The position numbers and the translations under genes are program-made. Of a stretch of 5,347 nt of DNA, positions 1-5,347 are shown piece after piece. The stretch's first letter is position 1, and the number at the start of each line of letters is the position of its first letter. This DNA is from PBB1 sp031380885. Lineage in GTDB: Bacteria > Pseudomonadota > Gammaproteobacteria > Burkholderiales > Burkholderiaceae_C. The notes beneath the pieces are model-generated. The model had not been told where the DNA came from, made no database searches, and saw only the letters and a program-made list of their open reading frames with translations. The stretch covers positions 1-5,347 of the forward strand of contig JANMXL010000168.1 of the NCBI GenBank assembly GCA_031380885.1. The letters run 5' to 3'.

Positions 1-1
1 C

Positions 2-1534
2 ACGTCGCCGGTGGACGCGGTGCGCTGGGTCTGCGAAGTGCTGGAAGGCCTGGCCTTTGCACACGAGTCCGGCGTGGCCCACCACGACCTGCAGCTGCAC
101 AGCCTGCAGATCAACGAGTCGGGCCGTGTGCAGGTGATGGCGCTGGCCACTGCCAGCGGCCAGGGCACGCCAGCGATCGATCCGCCCAAGCGCGGTGCCG
201 ATCACGCAACACTGGTCGAGGCCGACGCCTTGCGCGCCCAGCGCGAAGCCGCCGAGCGCGATGTGCTCGCCTGCGGCCTGCTGCTGCACCAGCTGCTCAG
301 CGGCGCGCCGGTGCTCGACGAACCCGACATCTCCAAGGCCCTGCGCCGCCTGCCGCCGTTCGGCCGCGAGCTGGTCCGACTGCCATGGAACACGGTGCAT
401 CCGATCCCCGAGGCCTTGCGCGCGATCGCCAACCGCAGCACCGCCGGACAAGCCCGCCAGCGCTACCTCAGTGCCCGCACTTTCCTGCGCGCGCTGCAGG
501 GCTGGCTGGAGGCCGAAGCATTGGGTGGCGACGGCCCGCTCGAACTGATGCTGGACCGCCTGCGCACCGTGGGCGCCTTGCCCGCGCTGGCCGGCATGAG
601 TGGCCGTGTCGAGCGTTTAGCGGCAATGGACGGCCACCACACCGAGGAGATCTCGCACCACATCCTGCGCGACATGGCCTTGACCTTCGAGCTGCTGCGC
701 GAGGTCAACTCGGCGCACGTGCAAGGCACCCAGGCGTCGGGCGCGGCGCCGGTACTGACGATCCGCCGCGCGATCGCGCTGATCGGCTTGAACGGCGTGC
801 GGCAGGCCGCCAACAGCCTGCGACAGTGGCCTGGCCCGCTGTCGGAAACCGGTGCGCTGGCCTTGCGCGCGCTGATGGACCAGGTTCGCCTGGCCGGCTA
901 CACCGCGCAGGCCCTGCGGCCGGCCGGCTACGACGCCGAGGTGGTGTACCTGGTGACCGTGCTGCAGAACCTGGGACGGCTGCTGGCGCAGTACCACTTC
1001 CCTGACGAATACGAACAGATCCGCGTGCTGATGCGCAGCCTGCCGCCGCCTGCCGATGCGCTGAAGGGCACGCTGGCCACGCCGGGCTGGACCGAGTCGG
1101 ACGCCTCGTTCGCCGTGCTGGGCATCGACATCGAAGCGCTCGGCGCCGCAGTGGCGCGCCACTGGGGCCTGGGCGACGAGATGCTGCACATGATCCGTCG
1201 CCTGCCGACCGACCTGCCGGTGCGCGCGCCGGACACCGACGCCGACTTGCTGCGCATCACCGCGAGCGCGGCCAACGAGGCGGTCGACGCCGCATCGAAC
1301 CCCTCAGCAGAACCTGCAACCCCGACTGCCCGGACCAAGGCCGTGCGCGGCGGTGCACTACGCCAATCGGTCGCGATGCGCTATGTGCGCAGCCTCGGCC
1401 TGACGCCAAAACTCGTGCAGGAGGCGCTGGTCGCCGCGGGCGAAGCCCTGCGCACCGGCACGCCGATCCAGACCGCCGCGCCGCGCGAAGACACGCCGCC
1501 AGTCGCCGAAAATCCTGCCGAGACAGCAAGCTGA
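2..1534 (+). CDS. Degenerate protein kinase-HDOD fusion protein (5' end missing)
   Basis: The reading frame is open to the left edge, so the kinase N-lobe lies outside the window. Numbering from the GTG at 11, residues 1-165 read as a Ser/Thr kinase C-lobe: a catalytic-loop equivalent 'HHDLQLHSL' (24-32), an 'ERDVLACGLLLHQLLSG' helix (82-98, subdomain IX-like) and 'ARQRYLSA' (148-155, subdomain XI-like). Asp26 is kept, but the invariant Lys and Asn of HRDLKxxN are Gln28 and Ser31, and the DFG triplet is Ala-Leu-Ala (44-46), so I infer a pseudokinase. Residues about 178-400 match an HDOD domain: 'LLREVNSAH' (228-236), 'AIALIGLNGVRQAA' (254-267), 'VLQNLGRLL' (317-325) in place of an HD phosphohydrolase signature, and 'VARHWGLGDEMLHMIRR' (381-397). 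HDOD domains are non-enzymatic signalling modules, often found with kinase or cyclic-di-GMP domains. No signal peptide or membrane segment is visible in the part present, so it is probably cytosolic. The C-terminal 80 residues are Ala/Pro-rich. One rare TTA Leu codon occurs (residue 203). Partner and signal are unknown. Confidence 0.85.
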   Translation, partial: TSPVDAVRWVCEVLEGLAFAHESGVAHHDLQLHSLQINESGRVQVMALATASGQGTPAIDPPKRGADHATLVEADALRAQREAAERDVLACGLLLHQLLSGAPVLDEPDISKALRRLPPFGRELVRLPWNTVHPIPEALRAIANRSTAGQARQRYLSARTFLRALQGWLEAEALGGDGPLELMLDRLRTVGALPALAGMSGRVERLAAMDGHHTEEISHHILRDMALTFELLREVNSAHVQGTQASGAAPVLTIRRAIALIGLNGVRQAANSLRQWPGPLSETGALALRALMDQVRLAGYTAQALRPAGYDAEVVYLVTVLQNLGRLLAQYHFPDEYEQIRVLMRSLPPPADALKGTLATPGWTESDASFAVLGIDIEALGAAVARHWGLGDEMLHMIRRLPTDLPVRAPDTDADLLRITASAANEAVDAASNPSAEPATPTARTKAVRGGALRQSVAMRYVRSLGLTPKLVQEALVAAGEALRTGTPIQTAAPREDTPPVAENPAETAS

Positions 1535-1552
1535 CATCGGTCTGATGGCGTT

Positions 1553-1580
1553 CGATGCGGCCGACGCTGTTCGGCCATCG
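1553..1580. other. Imperfect hairpin in the gap between the kinase-HDOD gene and dusA
   Basis: CGAT (1553-1556) and GGCCG (1559-1563) can pair with CGGCC (1572-1576) and ATCG (1577-1580), leaving a two-base bulge (1557-1558) and an 8-base loop. It starts 18 bases after the upstream stop codon. No T-run follows on the plus strand, so it is not a standard intrinsic terminator. It may slow or protect the end of the upstream transcript, or be chance in GC-rich DNA. The rest of the gap (1535-1654) shows only one AT-rich patch (1592-1602) and no clear ribosome binding site. Confidence 0.3.
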
Positions 1581-1654
1581 GGCACGACCCATTGATTAAG
1601 ATCCGCGCACCGCGTCGCGGCGATCAACCCATCGATTCGACGAACACCCACTCA

Positions 1655-2662
1655 GTGCAAGCAAATCAGCCCCCGAGCCCGTGGCGCCTCAGCGTGGCGC
1701 CGATGATGGAGTGGACCGACAGCCACTGCCGCAGCTTCCATCGGCTGCTGACGAAGCGCGCGCGGCTGTACACCGAGATGGTGACCACCGGCGCCTTGAT
1801 CCACGGCGATGTGGCACGCCACCTTGATTTCAACGCCGAGGAGCATCCGGTGGCTCTGCAGCTCGGCGGCAGCGAGCCGGCCGACCTGGCGCATTGCGCG
1901 CGGCTGGCCGAGCAATGGGGCTACGACGAGGTGAACCTGAACTGCGGCTGCCCGAGCGAGCGGGTGCAGCGAGGTGCGTTCGGCGCCTGCCTGATGGCCG
2001 AACCCGCGCTGGTGGCCGACGGTGTGAAGGCGATGCGCGATGCGGTATCGATCCCGGTGACGGTGAAGCACCGCATCGGCATCGACCGCGGTGAAAGCTA
2101 CGACTTCGTGCGCGACTTCGTCGGCACGCTGGCCGCTGCGGGCTGCGAGGTGTTCATCGTGCATGCGCGCAATGCGTGGTTGAAGGGCTTGAGCCCGAAA
2201 GAAAACCGCGAGGTGCCGCCGCTGCGCTACGAGCTGGTGTATCGGTTGAAGCGCGACTTCCCGGCGCTGACCGTGGTGCTCAACGGCGGCGTGACGACCG
2301 ACGCGCAGATCACCGAACACCTGCAGCACGTCGATGGCGTGATGCTGGGCCGCGAGGCGTATCACCACCCGTGGTGGCTGGCCGGCTGGGACGAATTGCA
2401 TTTCGGCGACGCACCATCGGTGCTGGATCGCAATGCGGTCGAGGCCGCGATGGTGGCGTACATGGACCGCCTGGTGGCAAATGGCGAGCCGTGGTCGCGT
2501 GCCTCGCGGCACATGCTGGGGCTGTGGAACGGCACGCCCGGCGCGCGGCATCGGCGGCAGGTGTGGTCGGACCACCGGCGCAAGGCCGATGCACCGGCAG
2601 CGGTGTCGCAGGCGGCGCGGTCCGTCTCAAACGATCAGCAGCTTCAGAACGCAGCCGCGTAG
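1655..2662 (+). CDS. dusA: tRNA-dihydrouridine(20/20a) synthase DusA
   Basis: DusA uses FMN and NADPH to reduce uridines 20/20a in the D-loop of tRNA. The protein follows E. coli DusA nearly end to end. Numbered from this GTG, it shows 'SVAPMMEWTD' (13-22, FMN-binding first strand), 'LYTEMVTTGALIHG' (38-51), 'NLNCGCPSERVQ' (94-105) with the catalytic Cys in GCPS (residue 99), 'VTVKHRIGID' (135-144), 'HARNAWLKGLSPKENRE' (170-186), 'LNGGV' (209-213), 'GREAY' (232-236) and the DusA-type tail 'RHMLGLWNGTPGAR' (285-298). The start is uncertain because no in-frame ATG lies between the upstream stop (1532-1534) and the conserved core. GTG at 1655 gives 335 residues, close to the usual 330-345. TTG at 1592 gives 356 residues, with an extra N-terminus that does not look like DusA. 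Neither has a convincing Shine-Dalgarno. The last 19 bases overlap the end of the convergent synthetase gene, and the final 25 or so residues are a poorly conserved tail. Function is secure; the start is not. Confidence 0.93.
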   Translation: MQANQPPSPWRLSVAPMMEWTDSHCRSFHRLLTKRARLYTEMVTTGALIHGDVARHLDFNAEEHPVALQLGGSEPADLAHCARLAEQWGYDEVNLNCGCPSERVQRGAFGACLMAEPALVADGVKAMRDAVSIPVTVKHRIGIDRGESYDFVRDFVGTLAAAGCEVFIVHARNAWLKGLSPKENREVPPLRYELVYRLKRDFPALTVVLNGGVTTDAQITEHLQHVDGVMLGREAYHHPWWLAGWDELHFGDAPSVLDRNAVEAAMVAYMDRLVANGEPWSRASRHMLGLWNGTPGARHRRQVWSDHRRKADAPAAVSQAARSVSNDQQLQNAAA

Positions 2663-4023
2663 CGCGCCATCTCCCACGGGCTGACGTGGCGCGCGTAATC
2701 GGTCCACTCGTCACGCTTGAGGCGGATGAACTCGCGCGACAGCGTGTCGCCGAGGGCAGCGCGTATCACCTCATCGCCTTCCAGCGCATCGAGGGCCGCT
2801 GACAGGCTCTGCGGCAGCACCGCGATGCCGCGTTCGCGGATCTGCGACAGGCTCAGCTGGAACAGGTCGTCGGTGCAGGCCGGGCCCGCATCGAGCTGGC
2901 GGTCGATGCCGTCGAGGCCGGCGGCGATCAGCGCGGCGGTGGCCAGATAGGGGTTCGCCGATGCATCGGGCACGCGCCATTCAATGCGGCCCTTCAGCGT
3001 GCGAACCAGCGCGGTGCGGTTGTTCGGCCCGTGCGCGACATAGGCCGGTGCCCAGGTGGTGCCGGTGATCGATTCGCCGACGGTCAAACGCTTGTAGCTG
3101 TTGACCGTGGGCGCGGCGATCGCGCACAGCGCGTCGGCATGGTGCAGCACACCGGCCGTGAACTGGCGGCCGATCAGTGACAGGTCTTGCGACGCATCGT
3201 CGAACACGCAGCGCGCATCGAGCGTGGTGCGGCCCGCGCAGGCCGCGTTCCACAGCGACGCATGGAAATGCATCCCGCTGCCGGGCTGGTTGGCGAACGG
3301 CTTGGGCATCATCGAGAACACCATGCCGTGCTGCTCGGCCAGCGTGTGCGCGGCCAGCTTGAAGAGCATCAGGTGGTCGGCGCTGGTGAGCGCGTCGGCA
3401 TGGTGGAAGTTCAGCTCGTACTGGCCGTGCGCGTCTTCATGGTCGATCTGGAACACATTGAGCCCGCAGCGCGTCAGGCCGTCGGCCAGCTGGTGCAGGA
3501 ACTCGCGTTGGCGCGGCAGGCTTTTCAGGTCATACGACGGTTTGTCTAGACGATCGTGTGGGTCGGCCGGTTCGAAGCCATCGGCGGTGCGGCGCAGCAG
3601 GAAGAATTCTGGCTCGATGCCAGTGCGCAAGGCCCAGCCGCGCTCGGCGAGGCGCGCGAGTTGCCGCTTCAGCACCTGGCGCGGGCAGGCGTCGAAGGGC
3701 TCGCCTGCCACGTAGCCGTCGCAGACCACACGCGCGATGCCAGGCATCCACGGCAGGGCGCGCACGGTGTCGATCTGGCCTCGGCCGTAGTACTCGGCGC
3801 GTGGCCCGGTGCGCGGCAGCCCGGTGCCCCAGATCGACGGGCCGGCGAAGCCGACGCCTTCGGACATCAGCAGTTCGAGCTGGTTCAACGGCACCAGCTT
3901 GCCGCGCGCGACGCCGTGAATGTCGGTGAACTGCGCCAGCAGGCTGTGCACGCCGTCGGCGGCAAGGCGTTCGCGCAGAGACTGAAAGGTCGCAGGCGTG
4001 ATGTCGGCCGTGGGCGCTTTCAT
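2644..4023 (-). CDS. glnT: Type III glutamine synthetase / gamma-glutamylamide synthetase family protein
   Basis: A glutamine synthetase superfamily ligase that couples glutamate to ammonia or an amine using ATP. Numbered from the ATG at 4023 (459 residues), motifs in order are: 'FTDIHGVARGKLVP' (32-45, N-terminal beta-grasp), 'GIEPEFFLL' (135-143, metal-binding Glu), 'DHEDAHGQYELNF' (194-206, metal and glutamate site), 'GSGMHFHASL' (248-257, active-site His), 'APTVNSYKRL' (304-313), 'NNRTALVR' (334-341, substrate and phosphate Arg) and 'RVPDASANPYLATAALIAAG' (350-369). The tail 'DEWTDYARHVSPWEMARY' (438-455) resembles type III GlnT and gamma-glutamylmethylamide synthetase (GmaS) rather than GlnA. 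The adenylylation Tyr of GlnA is absent: the matching area reads 'CTDDLFQLS'. So control by GlnE is unlikely. ATG 4023 lies four bases past the gabT stop; an alternative ATG at 4047 (467 residues) would overlap gabT by 20 bases. Tight coupling implies one transcript with gabT. The true amine substrate (ammonia, methylamine, ethanolamine, polyamine) cannot be told from sequence, so the symbol is tentative. Confidence 0.88.
   Translation of the reverse strand: MKAPTADITPATFQSLRERLAADGVHSLLAQFTDIHGVARGKLVPLNQLELLMSEGVGFAGPSIWGTGLPRTGPRAEYYGRGQIDTVRALPWMPGIARVVCDGYVAGEPFDACPRQVLKRQLARLAERGWALRTGIEPEFFLLRRTADGFEPADPHDRLDKPSYDLKSLPRQREFLHQLADGLTRCGLNVFQIDHEDAHGQYELNFHHADALTSADHLMLFKLAAHTLAEQHGMVFSMMPKPFANQPGSGMHFHASLWNAACAGRTTLDARCVFDDASQDLSLIGRQFTAGVLHHADALCAIAAPTVNSYKRLTVGESITGTTWAPAYVAHGPNNRTALVRTLKGRIEWRVPDASANPYLATAALIAAGLDGIDRQLDAGPACTDDLFQLSLSQIRERGIAVLPQSLSAALDALEGDEVIRAALGDTLSREFIRLKRDEWTDYARHVSPWEMARYAAAF
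2662..2694 (+). terminator. Candidate hairpin just after the dusA stop
   Basis: GCGCGCCA (2662-2669) is the perfect reverse complement of TGGCGCGC (2687-2694), with a 17-base spacer. Within the spacer a competing pair, CCACG (2674-2678) with CGTGG (2685-2689), is possible. The stem begins at the last base of the dusA stop codon, a natural place to end that transcript or protect its 3' end. No T-run follows on the plus strand, so a factor-independent terminator is doubtful. The same bases also encode the C-terminus of the convergent synthetase, so the pairing could be incidental. Confidence 0.3.
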
Positions 4024-4027
4024 GGCC

Positions 4028-5347
4028 TCAGGCGGGCCGGACGGCATCGCGCAAGGCCGCGGTCAGCATGCCCAGCGCTTCGTCGAAATGTGCCGTCGGA
4101 ATCGTCAGCGGGAACATGAAACGAACGACGTTCCCGTAGACACCGCACGTGAGCAGGATCAGGCCATGCTTCAACGCGGCCATCTGCACGCGCCTGGTGA
4201 AGTCGGCATCGGGTTGGCTGGCCCCCACGTCGCTTCGCTTCTGCCCCCAGGAACCGGAAGGGTCCCCTTCGTGACCCTTGGGGCGCAGCCCGCCTTGGGG
4301 CGGCCCGGCGTCGGGCTGGCCGCTGCCGACGCGGTTGAACTCGACCGCAACCATGCCGCCGAGCCCGCGCACATCGGCGATCTGTGGCACCTCGGCGCGC
4401 ATACCGTTCAGCAGCACCTTCAACCGGTCGCCGAGCTGCTGGCCGCGTTCAGGCAGGCCTTCTTCGGCCATCACGTCGATCACCGCATGCGCCGCCGCGA
4501 TCGCCACCGGGTTGCCAGCGTAGGTGCCACCGAGGCCACCGGGGTTCGGCGCGTCCATGATGTCGGCGCGCCCGGTGACCGCCGACAGTGGCAGGCCGGC
4601 GGCCAGCGATTTCGCGCTGATCAGGATGTCCGGCACCACGTCGAAGTGCTGCATCGCGAACAGCTTGCCAGTGCGGCCGAAGCCCGTCTGCACCTCGTCG
4701 GCAATCATCACGATGCCGTGCTCGTCACACAGCTCGCGCAGCCACTGCACGGCCGCCGGCTGGATCACGTTGAAGCCACCTTCGCCTTGCACCGGCTCGA
4801 AGATGATCGCAGCCACGCGACTGGGTTCGATGTCGGCCTTGAACAGCTGATATACCGCCTTTTTCACCTCGTCGAGGTTCGCGCAGTGGCAAGGAAACGG
4901 CACGTGGTACAGCTCGGGCGGGAAGGGCCCGAACTGCGCCTTGTACGGTTGCACCTTGCCAGTGAGCGCGACGGCGAACAGGCTGCGGCCGTGGAAGGCG
5001 CCACTGAAGGCAATGACGCCAGCGCGCTTGGTGTGGGCGCGGGCGATCTTGATCGCGTTCTCGACCGCCTCGGCGCCGGTGCTGAACAGGGCCGTTTTCT
5101 TCATGTGATTGCCGGGCGTCAGCGCGTTCAGCTTCTCGGCCAGCGCGATGTAGCCTTCATACGGCACGACCTGGTAGCAGGTGTGGGTGAAGCGCTTCAA
5201 CTGCGCCTCGATCGCCGTGATGACCTTCGGGTGGCGGTGGCCGGTGTTCATCACCGCGATGCCGCCAGCGAAGTCGATGTAGCGGCGGCCTTCAATGTCC
5301 CACAGCTCGGCATTCTCGGCGTGGTCGGCGAAGAAGGCGCCCATCAC
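4028..5347 (-). CDS. gabT: 4-aminobutyrate aminotransferase GabT (5' end missing, carries an in-frame insertion)
   Basis: A PLP-dependent class III aminotransferase moving the amino group of GABA to 2-oxoglutarate, giving succinate semialdehyde and glutamate. The frame runs off the right edge; by comparison with E. coli GabT about 21-22 N-terminal residues are missing. Numbering from the first in-window codon: 'GGIAVMNTGHRHPKV' (28-42), 'STGAEAVENAIKIARA' (89-104, PLP phosphate site), 'GAFHGRS' (115-121), 'EPVQGEGGF' (184-192), 'IADEVQTGFGRTG' (215-227; Asp217 pairs with the PLP pyridine), 'SAKSLAAGLPLSAVTGR' (244-260; Lys246 is the Schiff-base lysine, matching E. coli Lys268) and 'GGTYAGNP' (273-280). 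The C-terminal 'GVYGNVVRFMFPLT' keeps the expected Arg. Residues 348-381 are extra relative to the family and are encoded by a palindromic element (see the repeat entry); the frame and all active-site residues are intact, so the enzyme may still work. 5-aminovalerate aminotransferase (DavT) is a close alternative. It is the upstream member of a pair with the synthetase gene. Confidence 0.92.
   Translation of the reverse strand: MMGAFFADHAENAELWDIEGRRYIDFAGGIAVMNTGHRHPKVITAIEAQLKRFTHTCYQVVPYEGYIALAEKLNALTPGNHMKKTALFSTGAEAVENAIKIARAHTKRAGVIAFSGAFHGRSLFAVALTGKVQPYKAQFGPFPPELYHVPFPCHCANLDEVKKAVYQLFKADIEPSRVAAIIFEPVQGEGGFNVIQPAAVQWLRELCDEHGIVMIADEVQTGFGRTGKLFAMQHFDVVPDILISAKSLAAGLPLSAVTGRADIMDAPNPGGLGGTYAGNPVAIAAAHAVIDVMAEEGLPERGQQLGDRLKVLLNGMRAEVPQIADVRGLGGMVAVEFNRVGSGQPDAGPPQGGLRPKGHEGDPSGSWGQKRSDVGASQPDADFTRRVQMAALKHGLILLTCGVYGNVVRFMFPLTIPTAHFDEALGMLTAALRDAVRPA
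4205..4321 (-). repeat. 15-bp imperfect direct repeats bracketing the gabT insertion
   Basis: On the minus strand, GGCCAGCCCGACGCC (4307-4321) lies immediately before the palindromic element and AGCCAACCCGATGCC (4205-4219) immediately after it. They match at 12 of 15 positions; the three differences are all transitions, two of them at codon third positions. Both copies encode QPDA in the same frame. The copies are exactly 102 bases (34 codons) apart. This is the pattern expected of a target-site duplication that has since drifted, or of slippage or recombination between local repeats. The inferred ancestral text is ...GSGQPDADFTRRVQ. Confidence 0.55.
4220..4306 (-). repeat. Palindromic REP/MITE-like element inserted in frame in gabT
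   Basis: Read on the minus strand, this 87-bp block begins GGGCCGCCCCAAGG and ends GTGGGGGCC, giving imperfect terminal inverted repeats (GGCCGCCCCA versus the complement of TGGGGGCC). Inside is a perfect 7-bp stem, AAGGGTC (4273-4279) with GACCCTT (4258-4264), around an 8-base loop. An outer arm CTGCGCCCC (4280-4288) nearly pairs with GGGGGCAG (4241-4248), with nine unpaired bases on one side. A direct short repeat AAGCG-AAGCG lies near the end. It encodes a Gly/Pro/charged stretch starting GPPQGGLRPK and ending SDVGA, absent from ordinary GabT. Its length is 29 codons with no stop, so the host frame is kept. It resembles the short GC-rich palindromic repeats scattered in many Burkholderiales genomes, but that identity is from memory and not tested here. 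It has no room for a transposase, so any mobility would need help in trans. Confidence 0.65.

Noticed and set aside
385..1005. 206-residue open frame on the plus strand in a second frame of the kinase-HDOD gene
   Set aside because: The translation is Arg/Ala/Gly/Pro-rich, as expected from an off-frame reading of GC-rich DNA; the real frame carries kinase and HDOD motifs.
617..1189. 190-residue open frame on the minus strand opposite the HDOD region
   Set aside because: It lies wholly within the HDOD coding sequence and its translation has no recognisable domain; GC-bias artefact.
1652..2575. 307-residue open frame on the minus strand opposite dusA
   Set aside because: It is an antisense shadow of the strongly conserved dusA in high-GC DNA. 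The translation is rich in Arg, His, Ala and Gln and matches no family I recognise.
2176..2802. 208-residue open frame spanning the dusA end and the synthetase end
   Set aside because: It is off-frame to dusA and antisense to the synthetase, with no domain or sensible start context.
3556..4119. 187-residue open frame on the plus strand opposite the synthetase gene
   Set aside because: The opposite strand encodes clear glutamine-synthetase motifs throughout this span. The plus-strand product is low-complexity Arg/Ala/Gly without domains.
4205..4306. Reading the gabT insertion as a frameshift or pseudogene
   Set aside because: The insert is exactly 34 codons, has no stop, and the GabT reading continues correctly on both sides with all active-site residues intact.
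1..5347. CRISPR array, tRNA or rRNA gene, transposase or phage gene
   Set aside because: I saw no regularly spaced repeats, no tRNA-like cloverleaf or rRNA-like sequence, and no transposase or phage protein motifs in any frame.

Overview
The window is GC-rich throughout and almost entirely coding. It holds two complete genes and two genes cut by the window edges, arranged as two convergent pairs. High GC, a degenerate kinase/HDOD fusion protein, a beta/gamma-type DusA and a GabT close to proteobacterial homologues suggest a betaproteobacterium, most likely Burkholderiales. That placement is an inference from protein resemblance and cannot be proven from the window alone.

Left half, plus strand: positions 2-1534 hold the 3' part of a large signalling gene. 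It encodes the C-terminal lobe of a protein-kinase-like domain that has lost key catalytic residues, followed by an HDOD domain. A 120-base gap holds one imperfect hairpin and no clear ribosome binding site. It is followed by dusA (about 1655-2662), the FMN enzyme that makes dihydrouridine in the tRNA D-loop.

Right half, minus strand: an operon-like pair is transcribed leftward. The upstream member, cut by the right edge, is a GabT-type 4-aminobutyrate aminotransferase (4028-5347). Four bases after its stop begins a glutamine-synthetase-superfamily gene of the type III / GlnT / gamma-glutamylmethylamide-synthetase kind (2644-4023). Together they suggest amine or GABA nitrogen metabolism: one enzyme ligates glutamate to ammonia or an amine, the other moves an amino group to 2-oxoglutarate. 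The 3' ends of dusA and the synthetase gene overlap tail-to-tail by 19 bases, and a GC-rich hairpin sits right after the dusA stop.

The most unusual feature is inside gabT. A compact palindromic element of about 87 bp (4220-4306) lies in frame in the coding sequence and adds about 34 residues relative to ordinary GabT, in a loop just after the conserved 'GGMVAVEF' strand. It is bracketed by a 15-bp imperfect direct repeat (12 of 15 identical, all differences transitions) that encodes the duplicated tetrapeptide QPDA. This looks like a small REP/MITE-like mobile element that inserted into an essential-looking enzyme domain and is translated as part of it.
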